Positions 16,420-25,094 of a stretch of 64,000 bases of DNA are shown one piece after another. This DNA comes from Salinibacillus aidingensis (GTDB taxonomy: Bacteria > Bacillota > Bacilli > Bacillales > Alkalibacillaceae). Location: assembly GCF_039522525.1 (NCBI RefSeq), contig NZ_BAAADO010000002.1, forward strand, positions 1-64,000. The letters are read 5' to 3'. The translations under genes and the position numbers were made by a program. The notes under the pieces are model-generated. The model saw only the letters and a list, made by a program, of their open reading frames with translations, was not told the DNA's origin and searched no databases. The number at the start of each line of letters is the position of its first letter. Within the stretch, counting starts at the first letter, position 1.

Positions 16420-17016
16420 TTGCCGAGAAAGCTACGAGTTTGGCATCCGGGGGAAAATTATCATATTACGGCCAGGGGGAACCATAAGGAAAAAATATTT
16501 CTGGACACCCGGGATTATCGTAAATATTTGTCGTATCTCACCGATGCCCAAAAGAATTACCCTTATCGTCTTCACGCCTACTGCCTCATGCCCAATCATG
16601 TCCACTTGCTGATGGAGATGAGCGAAGTCCCACTCAGTCAGGTTATTAAAAACATCCATACACGCTATGCTATGTACTTTAATTTTAAGTATGATAAGGT
16701 TGGTCACTTATTTCAGGATCGCTTCAAATCCAAAATCGTTCATTCTTCAGATTATCTCCTGAAAGTCTCCGGTTACATTCATTTGAATCCTTCTAAAGCA
16801 GGGTTGCTAACTAAAGCAGAAAACTATCCCTGGAGCAGTTACTATTATTACCTTAATAATCCCCATCCATTATCTTCTCCACCATTGTTTCTTCCCGATA
16901 TCCTGACGCAAAAAGTATTATCTTATTTCCCTGACAAAAATGGGCTCGATTATCATGGATTTGTAAATAGCCATTTAAATGAAGACAACGGTGAAGAACT
17001 TTTAATTGTAGAATAA
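16420..17016 (+). CDS. REP-associated tyrosine transposase (RAYT, Y1/HUH family)
   Basis: A 198-residue single-strand DNA transposase-like protein. The start MPRKLRVWHPGENYHITARG is followed by the HUH metal motif NHVHLLMEM (near 64-72), the FQDRFKSKIV block, and the conserved SGYIHLNPSKAGL with a following YPWSSYYYY. Exact assignment of the catalytic Tyr needs an alignment. The start is TTG 16420 with GGAGGTGATG upstream. REP sequences lie at 16321 and 17163, the arrangement expected when a RAYT and its REPs move together. The frame is intact, so it may be active. Confidence 0.9.
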   Translation: MPRKLRVWHPGENYHITARGNHKEKIFLDTRDYRKYLSYLTDAQKNYPYRLHAYCLMPNHVHLLMEMSEVPLSQVIKNIHTRYAMYFNFKYDKVGHLFQDRFKSKIVHSSDYLLKVSGYIHLNPSKAGLLTKAENYPWSSYYYYLNNPHPLSSPPLFLPDILTQKVLSYFPDKNGLDYHGFVNSHLNEDNGEELLIVE

Positions 17017-17131
17017 AAAAGGTGGATGCGCCCGTTTGTCTAATTGCGGCCCCCAGTCAAGCAATCATCATAAGCATAAGCATAACTTCTCCTGGCTCAA
17101 AAGCAGCCTCTATGCTTATACCAAAGATAAG

Positions 17132-17157
17132 GCCGTTGCAATACCAGCAACGGCCTA
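17132..17157. other. Hairpin downstream of the RAYT gene
   Basis: AGGCCGTTGC and GCAACGGCCT form a 10-bp perfect stem around a short loop. No T run follows on either strand, so it may be part of the mobile unit, not a terminator. Confidence 0.6.
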
Positions 17158-17162
17158 AATAA

Positions 17163-17207
17163 CACTTTAGCACTTTAACGCTGTATAAAATGTGGGGACA
17201 GTCCCCA
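17163..17207 (+). repeat. REP family 1, copy 3 (downstream of the RAYT gene)
   Basis: CACTTTAGCACTTTAACGC, an eight-base insertion, then ATGTGGGGACAGTCCCC. The spacer differs from the other copies, but both halves are recognisable. It ends four bases before the isomerase stop codon. Confidence 0.8.
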
Positions 17208-17211
17208 ACTA

Positions 17212-18180
17212 TTAAACCCACCACATTTCCCCGACGGATTCTTTTACCATTACTGGCTTTAGGGTTTCGACAGCTTTGGTGAAGCCTTCATCCACTGACA
17301 TTAGACCATCCTCATGTTCAATGCTCACCACATGGTCGTATCCGTACAGTCTTAAAGCACTTATCATATCGGACCATTCTTTAGAATCATGTCCAAATCC
17401 GACTGTGCGGAAATACCAGGCACGATCTTTCATTTCAGAATACGGTGTCATATCAGTAAGACCATTCCGATTCATATTGGGCTGATCAATAATGGTATCT
17501 TTTGCATGAAAATGATGAATGGCGTCTTCCCTTCCTAAAATTTTAATAGACTCAACCGGGTCAATTCCCTGCCACCACATATGACTCGGGTCAAGGTTAG
17601 CTCCTATAGCCGGACCACACGCCTCTCTTAATCGCAATAAAGTGGCAGGTGTATGTACCGAAAAACCTCCGTGTAATTCCAAGCCGATCTTCACATTATA
17701 TTGTTCCGCCAAAACCGCTTTTTCCTTCCAGTAAGGGATTATCTTTTCTTCCCACTGCCATTTCAAAATTTCCTGATAATCATTAGGCCATGGAGATACA
17801 GGCCAATTCGGGTATTTAGCATCTTCATGGTCCCCCGGACATCCCGAAAATGTATTCACAACCTGCACACCTAATTTATTAGCAAGCTGTACTGTCTTAT
17901 CAAACAACCGATCTCCCTCCAGGGCAATATGTTTTTGAGGGTGCAGAGGATTCGAATGACAGCTTAAAGCGCTTACAATTAAACCACGTTTCTCAATACT
18001 CTCCTGAAATTTCGCTAGCTTTCCCTCATCCTCCAATAATTCATCAACATTACAATGAGCATCTCCAGGATAACCCCCTGTTCCAATTTCAACAGCTTCA
18101 ATTCCTTTACCTGCTACATAATCCAGCATTTCTTCAAAATTCTTATCAGAAAATAAAACAGTAAATACACCTAATTTCAA
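17212..18180 (-). CDS. Sugar phosphate isomerase/epimerase family TIM-barrel protein
   Basis: A 322-residue xylose-isomerase-like TIM-barrel protein. Likely metal ligands lie in GLELHGG, ANLDPSHMWWQ, HHFHAKDT and SIEHED, the Glu-Asp-His-Glu set of this family. Families with this fold isomerise or dehydrate sugars and inosose-type cyclitols; the substrate here is unknown. TTG 18180 follows GGAGGG by seven bases. It is divergent from the LacI gene and carries an operator (18219-18232) nearly identical to that of the lacI promoter, so it belongs to the same regulon as the ABC transporter and oxidoreductase to the right. Confidence 0.85.
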   Translation of the reverse strand: MKLGVFTVLFSDKNFEEMLDYVAGKGIEAVEIGTGGYPGDAHCNVDELLEDEGKLAKFQESIEKRGLIVSALSCHSNPLHPQKHIALEGDRLFDKTVQLANKLGVQVVNTFSGCPGDHEDAKYPNWPVSPWPNDYQEILKWQWEEKIIPYWKEKAVLAEQYNVKIGLELHGGFSVHTPATLLRLREACGPAIGANLDPSHMWWQGIDPVESIKILGREDAIHHFHAKDTIIDQPNMNRNGLTDMTPYSEMKDRAWYFRTVGFGHDSKEWSDMISALRLYGYDHVVSIEHEDGLMSVDEGFTKAVETLKPVMVKESVGEMWWV

Positions 18181-18218
18181 AGTAAGTCCCTCCTAATATT
18201 TTTCAGAATTGACTGAAT

Positions 18219-18237
18219 TGTAATCCATTACATTATA
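18219..18237 (-). promoter_or_regulatory. Operator overlapping the -10 region of the isomerase gene
   Basis: TGTAATCCATTACA (18219-18232) differs by one base from the palindrome at 18447-18460. On the minus strand a TATAAT box (18237-18232) abuts it. A repressor bound here would block the isomerase promoter. The -35 element is less clear; TTTACA lies 15 bases upstream. Confidence 0.7.
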
Positions 18238-18412
18238 GGTTAAAAGAATACTTGTAAAAAATCAATATTTTCTTCTTTTAAATTCAGTTCATCCGTACGT
18301 TTATGAAACATCAACCCCTCTCATCCCTTGATAATAAGGCTTATAATCCATTTGAGACTTTTTAAATACTCAAAATTCCTCACACCTGATTCAAAGAATT
18401 TTCAAAATTTTA

Positions 18413-18441
18413 TTGACAAACATTCCGCTAAATTATATATT
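18413..18441 (+). promoter_or_regulatory. Sigma-A promoter of the lacI-type regulator
   Basis: TTGACA (18413-18418), a 17-base spacer, and TATATT (18436-18441), five bases before the operator palindrome. Confidence 0.8.
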
Positions 18442-18446
18442 CGTGA

Positions 18447-18460
18447 TGTAATCGATTACA
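18447..18460. promoter_or_regulatory. LacI-type operator TGTAATCGATTACA
   Basis: A perfect 14-bp palindrome with the central CG typical of LacI/GalR-family sites. It lies just downstream of the -10 box of the lacI gene, a layout fitting autorepression. Related sites are at 18219-18232 and 19584-19597. Confidence 0.8.
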
Positions 18461-18544
18461 ATAATTTTCATTTTGTATGGATTCTGTGTATCTACATTAC
18501 CACCTACATACTTAATAATCAGATGAAAAAAGGAAGGAAACATC

Positions 18545-19534
18545 ATGGCAAATATTCAGGAAGTAGCACAGAAGGCTGGAGTTTCAGTAGCAACAGTTTC
18601 GAGAGTTCTTAATCAGCATCCAACTGTAACAGCAAAGACAAGACTTAAGGTTGAAACAGCAATTGAAGAATTAAACTACGAACCTAGCATGCTGGGCAGA
18701 AACTTACGGAATTCAGAGAGTAGGTTACTTCTTGTCCTTATTCCAAGTATTTCTAACCCGTTTTACACAGAAATTATTAATGGGATTGAGGACACAGCGA
18801 TCACAAATGGCTATAATATTCTCTTATGCGATACCGACTCAAACCCGCAACGAGAGCATATCTATTTCAATATGGTCAAAAACAAATTAGCAGATGGAAT
18901 TATTTCTATGGATCCCGCGGTAGATATGGAAAAATTAAATGGCTTAGCTATGCAATACCCTATTATTCAATGCAGTGAGTATGACGAAAAAGGAACGATT
19001 CCATATGTAACCATTGATAATCAACTTGCTGCTTACCGGGCTGTTAAGCATTTAATTAAACTGGGACATAAAAAAATTGCACTTATAAATTCAGACGAAA
19101 GGTTTCTATACGCAAGGGAACGCAGAGCAGGATACGAACAGGCCCTTCGTGAATTTAACTTACCTATACAGGAAAAATGGATCTACCACACAAATCACCT
19201 TGAATTTGAGTTCGGTCAGCAGGCGATGAGGAAGCTGTTACAAACCGACGAAAAACCTACAGCTGTTTTTTCAGTCTCTGACACTCTGGCTATTGGTGCT
19301 TTAAAAGAAATAAACGCGCATGAACTGAACGTCCCAGAAGATATCGCACTCGTTGGCTTTGATAAGATTAGCTTTTCAAATATGACCAATCCTACTTTAA
19401 CAACTGTTTCCCAGCCAATGTACAAAATGGGATGTACCGCAGCAGACATGCTCATCAAGAAAATTCATAACAAGGATGTTGAAAGTGTCATTCTGGATCA
19501 TGAATTAGTGATTCGAGAGTCGACCATGGGCTAA
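18545..19534 (+). CDS. LacI/GalR-family transcriptional regulator
   Basis: A 329-residue repressor. The HTH at residues 2-22 (IQEVAQKAGVSVATVSRVLN) and hinge helix near 50 are followed by a periplasmic-binding-like effector domain (LLLVLIPSISNPFYTEIINGIE at about 60-80, shown as a position guide; DGIISMDP; VGFDKISFSNMTNPTLTTVSQP). Effector is probably the sugar imported by the adjacent ribose-type transporter. AAGGAAGGA precedes ATG 18545. Matching operators before the isomerase gene, its own promoter and the transporter operon indicate a local regulator. Confidence 0.93.
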   Translation: MANIQEVAQKAGVSVATVSRVLNQHPTVTAKTRLKVETAIEELNYEPSMLGRNLRNSESRLLLVLIPSISNPFYTEIINGIEDTAITNGYNILLCDTDSNPQREHIYFNMVKNKLADGIISMDPAVDMEKLNGLAMQYPIIQCSEYDEKGTIPYVTIDNQLAAYRAVKHLIKLGHKKIALINSDERFLYARERRAGYEQALREFNLPIQEKWIYHTNHLEFEFGQQAMRKLLQTDEKPTAVFSVSDTLAIGALKEINAHELNVPEDIALVGFDKISFSNMTNPTLTTVSQPMYKMGCTAADMLIKKIHNKDVESVILDHELVIRESTMG

Positions 19535-19542
19535 TCCACGGT

Positions 19543-19572
19543 AAAACGGGTGTTCAAGAAACCCGTTTTTTA
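19543..19572 (+). terminator. Terminator between the lacI-type gene and the ABC operon
   Basis: AAAACGGGT and ACCCGTTTT flank a nine-base loop and run into T6, so the transporter operon must rely mainly on its own promoter. Confidence 0.85.
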
Positions 19573-19583
19573 ACAAAATAAAA

Positions 19584-19597
19584 TGAAAACGATTACG
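19584..19597. promoter_or_regulatory. Operator or cre-like site before the substrate-binding protein gene
   Basis: TGAAAACGATTACG shares the CGATTAC half with the two LacI-type palindromes and also matches the cre consensus at all but the last base. It could bind the local LacI regulator, CcpA, or both. Confidence 0.55.
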
Positions 19598-19640
19598 TGG
19601 AAAACAAACATTTCTTAACTTTACAAAGGGGGAATTTTTC

Positions 19641-20621
19641 ATGAAGAAATGGTTAACATTTTCATTAGCTCTTTTACTAACAATTGGACTTTTCGGTTGT
19701 TCTGGTGAAAGTTCAGGAGGTTCGGATGATAGCTCCGGTGATTCGGGAGATGATGAGGTTGTGCTTGGCATTGCCCTTCCTTCTGCAACACACGGATGGA
19801 TGGGAGCACTCATTCAAAATGCCGAGGAAAAGGCACAGGAATTAGTGGATAATGGGACGATTGATGATTACGAATTTACGACTGCTGAAAACCCGGCAGA
19901 TCAGGCAAATAATGTGGATGACTTAATTGCACAAGGGGTAGATGCTATTGTCATGCTTCCAATTGAGTCTGAAGCTTTGTCACCAGCAGGGCAAAAAATT
20001 GCTGATGAAGGAATACCATTAGTGGTTGTTGACCGTGAGCTTACCAATGATGCCGCTGATGTTCTTGTTAAAGGGGATAATACAGGAATTGGCGAAAACG
20101 CCGGTGAGTATTTTGTAGAGCAATTAAATGGAAGTGGTAAAGTTGTTGAAATCGCCGGGCCATCTAACTCTGTCACACAACAGCGCAGTGATGGTTTCCG
20201 ACAGGCGATTGAAGGATCTGACATCGAAATTATAGCCTCTCAATCTGGAGAGTTTTCAAAAGAGACTTCCCTTCAGGTTATGGAAAACATTTTAACCGCT
20301 CAACCTGAAATTGACGCTGTTTATACTCAGGATGACGGGATGGCTCTTGGTGTTATTCAAGCTATTAAAGAAGCTGGCCGTGAAGACATTCAATTTGTAA
20401 CAGGGGCTGCAGGAAGTAAGGAAGTTTATGAAAATATTAAAGAAGATGGATTAATTTCCGCAACCTTCCTCTACTCACCGCTAATGGTTAGAGACGGTGT
20501 AGAAGTTGGGGCAAGCCTCGCGAATGGAGAAGAACCAGAAAGTAGTGAAGTGATTCTCGAAGCCACACCTGTTACCAAAGAAAATGTTGATGAGCACTAT
20601 GATCCTGATTCTGTCTTTTAA
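19641..20621 (+). CDS. Ribose-type ABC transporter substrate-binding lipoprotein
   Basis: A 326-residue lipoprotein. A signal peptide ends in LLLTIGLFGC (Cys at about residue 20), a Ser/Gly/Asp-rich tether follows, and then a RbsB-like two-lobed domain (GIALPSATHGWMGALI, GVDAIVMLPIES, VVVDRELTND, DAVYTQDDGMALGVIQAI). It captures the sugar outside the cell for the RbsA/RbsC-type partners encoded next. AAAGGGGGAA precedes ATG 19641. The sugar cannot be named from sequence. Confidence 0.92.
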   Translation: MKKWLTFSLALLLTIGLFGCSGESSGGSDDSSGDSGDDEVVLGIALPSATHGWMGALIQNAEEKAQELVDNGTIDDYEFTTAENPADQANNVDDLIAQGVDAIVMLPIESEALSPAGQKIADEGIPLVVVDRELTNDAADVLVKGDNTGIGENAGEYFVEQLNGSGKVVEIAGPSNSVTQQRSDGFRQAIEGSDIEIIASQSGEFSKETSLQVMENILTAQPEIDAVYTQDDGMALGVIQAIKEAGREDIQFVTGAAGSKEVYENIKEDGLISATFLYSPLMVRDGVEVGASLANGEEPESSEVILEATPVTKENVDEHYDPDSVF

Positions 20622-20700
20622 AAATAATAAATAGGTGAAATACGGTAGATTCTCTATGTCTATCGTATTTCCTATTTCTTTGATTTTAGGAGGAAACAAC

Positions 20701-22215
20701 ATGGCGCAAGAGACCATTTTGGAAATGAACGGCATCAAAAAGTCTTTTAATCAGGTTGAAGTACTGCATGGGATAGACTTCTCGCTATATAAAGGGGAAA
20801 TCCATGCACTCCTTGGTGAAAATGGAGCGGGAAAATCCACACTTATGAATATCCTGGGGGGCATCCATCAACCAGATGAAGGACAGATCTATTTAAACGG
20901 CCAGCCCATGACGATGGATAGCCCTCGTACTTCACAGGAGCAAGGCATTCGTTTTATACACCAGGAGCTTAACGTAGTCACTGATCTAACGGTTTATGAA
21001 AATTTGTTTCTGGGTTCAGAGCTTCGAAATAAATGGGGGCTTTTAGATGTCAAGGAAATGTGCAGACAAACCAATGATGTTTTAGGGAAACTGGGCATCT
21101 ACGTACATCCTAAAACTTATGTAAGAGATTTGGAAACCTCTTATAAACAAATGATTGAAATAGCTAAAGCACTGTTAAGAGATTCGCAAATCATTATTAT
21201 GGATGAACCGACCACGGCCCTAACAGACAATGAGGCGGAGCGATTATTTGAATTTATGGAGTCCCTTAAAGAATCTGGTATTTCCATCATTTATATCTCC
21301 CACAAACTAAAGGAGATACAAGCTGTCTGTGATCGATATACCGTCTTACGTGATGGTTCCTTTGCGGGAAATGGCAACATCGAGAATACGAATTTAAATG
21401 ATATTACAAAATTGATGGTCGGAAAATCTGTATCTACGGATGCACTCTATCATCAAAACTCGGTCGGGGAAACCATTCTTAATGTTCACCGCCTATCGAA
21501 TGAAAGTGATTTTCAACATATTAATTTTTCCGTTTCAAAAGGTGAAGTCGTTGGGTTTACAGGCTTAGCCGGAGATGGGCGTACAGAACTGTTTGAAAGT
21601 ATTTTTGGTCTCAGGAAAAAAAACGACGGAGAAATTCAAGTTAACGGAAAAACAGTTAAAATCAGCCATCCTAAAAAAGCTTTACAGGCAGGGATTGGGT
21701 TTGTCCCGAAAAACCGTAAAGAAAATGCAATCGTGAAAGACTTAAGTGTTATTGAAAATATGAGTTTATCCTCTATTGGCCACTTCGAAAAGAATGGATG
21801 GATTAAAACCAGGGATGAACGTAACAAATTTGCAGACTATCAGAAAGAATTAAATATTAAAGTTCACAATCCTAAAATCAACATTGACTCTTTAAGTGGC
21901 GGAAATCAGCAAAAAGTGGTCATTTCCAAATGGCTTGAGGTTAACTCAGATATTATTATTTTTGATAATCCTACTCAGGGGATTGACGTAGGAGCAAAGA
22001 ATGAAATTTATCAGCACATTATGAATCTGGCAGAACAAGGAAAAGCCATCATTGTTCTATCTTCTGAAGCTCCTGAAATTTTACGGATATGTGACCGGAT
22101 TCTCGTAATGTTCCAGGGTGAAATTACAGGTGAATTTCGTCGTGAGGATGCAACAGAAGAACTATTAATGGAATATGCAACCGGGGCAAAGAAGGGAGAG
22201 AAACAGATTGGCTAA
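20701..22215 (+). CDS. Ribose-type ABC transporter ATPase (RbsA-like, two ATP domains)
   Basis: A 504-residue tandem-ABC protein. The first cassette has Walker A GENGAGKST and Walker B IIIMDEPTTAL. The second has the degenerate P-loop GLAGDGRTELFE, signature LSGGNQQKVVISKWL and Walker B IIIFDNPTQGIDVG. Such asymmetric duplicates energise carbohydrate uptake (CUT2 family). ATG 20701 follows AGGAGGAAACAAC; frame upstream of it is non-coding. It overlaps the permease start by eight bases. Confidence 0.93.
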   Translation: MAQETILEMNGIKKSFNQVEVLHGIDFSLYKGEIHALLGENGAGKSTLMNILGGIHQPDEGQIYLNGQPMTMDSPRTSQEQGIRFIHQELNVVTDLTVYENLFLGSELRNKWGLLDVKEMCRQTNDVLGKLGIYVHPKTYVRDLETSYKQMIEIAKALLRDSQIIIMDEPTTALTDNEAERLFEFMESLKESGISIIYISHKLKEIQAVCDRYTVLRDGSFAGNGNIENTNLNDITKLMVGKSVSTDALYHQNSVGETILNVHRLSNESDFQHINFSVSKGEVVGFTGLAGDGRTELFESIFGLRKKNDGEIQVNGKTVKISHPKKALQAGIGFVPKNRKENAIVKDLSVIENMSLSSIGHFEKNGWIKTRDERNKFADYQKELNIKVHNPKINIDSLSGGNQQKVVISKWLEVNSDIIIFDNPTQGIDVGAKNEIYQHIMNLAEQGKAIIVLSSEAPEILRICDRILVMFQGEITGEFRREDATEELLMEYATGAKKGEKQIG

Positions 22216-23176
22216 TATCAAGACGAATGAAAACCAGACTTCCTCTAAGGGAATAAACTTTGGATGGATATGGAGCGAATATAGTGTCATTATCGCATTT
22301 ATTATTATCTTTGCAGCTGCAACGATTATGAATGACCGGTTTTTGTATTTTGAAAATCAAATGAACATTCTTATGCAAGTATCTACAATTGGCGTTATTT
22401 CATTAGGGATGACTGTCGTGATGTTGTCCGGGGGGATTGACCTGTCCGTGGGTTCTGTACTTGCGATGGCAGGTGTATTTTCCATTCTTTCCCTAAACGC
22501 CTCAGAGAGCATTCTAATTGGTGTGATGACAGCACTTGCAGTGGGAGCGCTGGCAGGCCTGATTAATGGGCTGCTGGTTGCAAAAGGAAGAATTGCATCG
22601 TTTATTGCTACCCTTGGAATGATGGCCGGAGCCCGTTCCATCGCTTTATATTATTCAGATGGCGGCAGTATAGCATCTGAAGTCAGTTCATTTATGTATA
22701 TCTCCAATAGCGCTCTTGGACCTGTGGATACACCAATCATTATTTTCTTAGGCTTAACATTAATTATTTACATCCTTATGCAAAAGACCCGTTTTGGACG
22801 TTATGTTTATTCTTTAGGAAGTAATGAAAAAGCGACACTCTTTTCGGCTATACGAGTCGATCGAATTAAAATTGGCGTTTATACTCTATGTGGATTTTTA
22901 GTTGGTATCGCAGCTTTAATTGAAACGTCTCGTTTAAATTCCATTTCTTCCTCCAGTTCAGGTAATCTTTACGAGCTTGACGCGATTGCAGCTGTTATTA
23001 TCGGCGGTACTAGAATGACAGGAGGAAAAGGAAAAGTTATCGGAACTTTCTTCGGGGTACTGTTATTGGGTGTTCTCAATAATATGATGAATCTAATGAA
23101 CATCTCCCCGCACTTACAAGGTCTGGTCAAGGGACTCATTATTGTCATTGCTGTACTTTTCCAAAAGAGAGATTAA
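22208..23176 (+). CDS. Ribose-type ABC transporter permease (RbsC-like)
   Basis: A 322-residue polytopic membrane protein of the BPD_transp_2 family with about eight to ten hydrophobic segments. It has the family blocks GMTVVMLSGGIDLSVGSVLA (about 75-94), LGMMAGARS and IAAVIIGGTRMTGGKGKV. The start is TTG 22208, inside the end of the ATPase gene, with AAGGGAG upstream; this gives tight translational coupling. Confidence 0.92.
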   Translation: MANIKTNENQTSSKGINFGWIWSEYSVIIAFIIIFAAATIMNDRFLYFENQMNILMQVSTIGVISLGMTVVMLSGGIDLSVGSVLAMAGVFSILSLNASESILIGVMTALAVGALAGLINGLLVAKGRIASFIATLGMMAGARSIALYYSDGGSIASEVSSFMYISNSALGPVDTPIIIFLGLTLIIYILMQKTRFGRYVYSLGSNEKATLFSAIRVDRIKIGVYTLCGFLVGIAALIETSRLNSISSSSSGNLYELDAIAAVIIGGTRMTGGKGKVIGTFFGVLLLGVLNNMMNLMNISPHLQGLVKGLIIVIAVLFQKRD

Positions 23177-23188
23177 GGAGGATTGGCT

Positions 23189-24196
23189 ATGAATACGATT
23201 AAAGTAGGAATTATTGGTTGCGGATCGATCACACGCTTTAGGCATGCGCCTGAATATGCTGAAAATCCTTATGTGGATGAAATCGTTTTTTATGACCGGC
23301 ATGTTGAACGTTCAAAGGCTTTAGCTGAAGAATTCGGTGGACGTTTTGTCGTGTCTGTTGAAGAACTATGGAATGATCCTGAAATCACAGCCATTAGTGA
23401 CTGCTCTTCAAATGAGAACCACCATCTCAATACGTCAGAAGCACTTAGAAACGGAAAGCATGTGTTATGTGAAAAACCATTGGCGGTCAGTGTAGACAAA
23501 GCTGAGCAGATCCTGGAAGCTCAGCAGAAATCAGGAAAGAAGCTGATGGTCGATCATAATCAGCGTTTTACAAAAGCACATCAAAAAGCAAAAGAATTGA
23601 TTGCATCTAAAGAACTTGGGGAAGTATTGACATTTAAAACTTCATTTGGGCATCAGGGACCCGAGCATTGGGGAGTAAATAAATCCAATTCTACATGGTT
23701 TTTTAAAAAAGAACGTTCCCATTCCGGAGTAGCCGGAGATTTGGGTGTACATAAAATTGATCTTATTCATTATTTGCTGGATGATGAAATTACAGATGTG
23801 CATTCTTTTACAGGGGCTCTCGACAAGGTGGATGAAAACGGAAAGCCCATCGAAGTGTGTGATAACGTAGTCTGTGCGTTAAAGACACAAAAAGGCCGTT
23901 TAGGTACCGCCTCCTTTTCCTGGACTTACTATGGTTCTGAGGATAATACCACAACCATTTATTGTGAAAAAGGAATTTTAAAAATCTATCATGATCCTGA
24001 GAATCAATTAATTGTGGAGACTAAAGATGGAGAAGTTATTCAGTATCAACTGGAACCTATTCAAACCAATGATAACCAGACAAAAACCGGAGTGATCGAT
24101 GCGTTTATTGATGCAATTATCCAGGATAAAGAGCCCGTAGTAACAGGGAAAGATGCCGTCAGTTCACTAAAGGTACTGGAAAAAATACTCCAATAA
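23189..24196 (+). CDS. Gfo/Idh/MocA-family oxidoreductase
   Basis: A 335-residue NAD(P)-dependent sugar or cyclitol dehydrogenase. The Rossmann motif VGIIGCGSITRFRH is at residues 5-18, the family EKP motif in HVLCEKPLAVS near 92-102, and the C-terminal catalytic region includes GVAGDLGVHKIDLIHYLL with the Asp/His pair. Last gene of the regulon operon; with the TIM-barrel isomerase it suggests oxidation and rearrangement of an imported polyol or sugar. ATG 23189 has AAGGAGG seven bases upstream. Confidence 0.88.
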   Translation: MNTIKVGIIGCGSITRFRHAPEYAENPYVDEIVFYDRHVERSKALAEEFGGRFVVSVEELWNDPEITAISDCSSNENHHLNTSEALRNGKHVLCEKPLAVSVDKAEQILEAQQKSGKKLMVDHNQRFTKAHQKAKELIASKELGEVLTFKTSFGHQGPEHWGVNKSNSTWFFKKERSHSGVAGDLGVHKIDLIHYLLDDEITDVHSFTGALDKVDENGKPIEVCDNVVCALKTQKGRLGTASFSWTYYGSEDNTTTIYCEKGILKIYHDPENQLIVETKDGEVIQYQLEPIQTNDNQTKTGVIDAFIDAIIQDKEPVVTGKDAVSSLKVLEKILQ

Positions 24197-24229
24197 AAAA
24201 CCGGACGCTTCATGCGTCCGGTTTTTTAT
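24196..24229. terminator. Bidirectional terminator
   Basis: AAAAAACCGGACGC and GCGTCCGGTTTTTT form a strong stem around a four-base loop. It closes both the plus-strand oxidoreductase operon and the minus-strand permease operon. Confidence 0.9.
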
Positions 24230-24231
24230 TG

Positions 24232-24268
24232 GCGCTTTAGAACTTTAAAACATGTGGGGACAGTCCCT
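24232..24268 (+). repeat. REP family 1, copy 4
   Basis: GCGCTTTAGAACTTTAAAAC then ATGTGGGGACAGTCCC. It sits between the bidirectional terminator and the stop codon of the permease gene, with its last bases at the stop codon. Confidence 0.8.
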
Positions 24269-25094
24269 AGCCTTTCACCGACCCGGCAAGTAATCCGCGG
24301 ACGAAGTATTTTCCGAGAATCATATAAACGAGTAAGGTTGGCAGGGCGGCGATAAATGCTCCGGCCATTTGAACGTTCCATTGGACAATCTGGCTTCCGG
24401 ACAGGTTCTGCAAAGCGACCATAACCGGCTGCTGATCAGACTGGGTAATCGTTACAGCGAACAGGAATTCATTCCAGATATTTGTGAACTGCCAGATCGC
24501 TACCACCACAAAGCCTGTAATCGACAGGGGAAGAATAATATGCCGGAAGATTCCTAAAAACCCTGCACCATCGATCCGGGCTGATTCCAGCATTTCATCC
24601 GGTATATTCGCATAAAAGTTCCGGAACATAAGTGTCGTTATCGGAAGGCCATATACGACATGAACAAAAATCAGTCCTAAAATGGAATTATATAAACCGA
24701 TCGTATCAAGAAACTGAATTAACGGGATTAAAATACTCTGGTAAGGAATAAACATCCCAAAAAGAATAACGGTAAATAAGGTTTCCGATCCTTTAAACTT
24801 CCATTTGGAAAGCACATAGCCATTCATAGCTCCCAGCAGAGCCGATAATAATGTCGCGGGAATGGCCAGATAAAAGCTGTTCAAAAAGTTCGGCCCTAAT
24901 TCTTCAAATGCCTGTACATAACTGCTGAAGTCGATTGAGGTTGGGAGTGCCCACATTTGTGACAATGAAATTTCATCAAGGGGCTTCAGACTCGTGACCA
25001 GAATGACGTAAACAGGCATTAAGAAGAATAATGCCAGAACGATGAGAATGAAATATTTTAATAGTCTTGCAAAGTAATGGGATGGTGTCGTCAT
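24267..25094 (-). CDS. MalG-type sugar ABC transporter permease
   Basis: A 275-residue inner-membrane permease of the CUT1 family with six hydrophobic segments. The EAA loop is at ESARIDGAGFLGIFRHIILPLS (about residues 165-186, position guide). It pairs with the MalF-type protein encoded upstream; the ATG overlaps the MalF stop codon by one base (TAATG). No ATPase is in this operon; the MsmX-like ATPase at 35344 could serve it, as MsmX serves several transporters in B. subtilis. The stop codon lies next to a REP. Confidence 0.92.
   Translation of the reverse strand: MTTPSHYFARLLKYFILIVLALFFLMPVYVILVTSLKPLDEISLSQMWALPTSIDFSSYVQAFEELGPNFLNSFYLAIPATLLSALLGAMNGYVLSKWKFKGSETLFTVILFGMFIPYQSILIPLIQFLDTIGLYNSILGLIFVHVVYGLPITTLMFRNFYANIPDEMLESARIDGAGFLGIFRHIILPLSITGFVVVAIWQFTNIWNEFLFAVTITQSDQQPVMVALQNLSGSQIVQWNVQMAGAFIAALPTLLVYMILGKYFVRGLLAGSVKG

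Noticed and set aside
19505..19813. 102-residue minus-strand frame over the lipoprotein start
   Set aside because: Antisense to a clear signal peptide and Ser/Gly/Asp tether; its Ser/Pro-rich composition is the reverse image of that tether.
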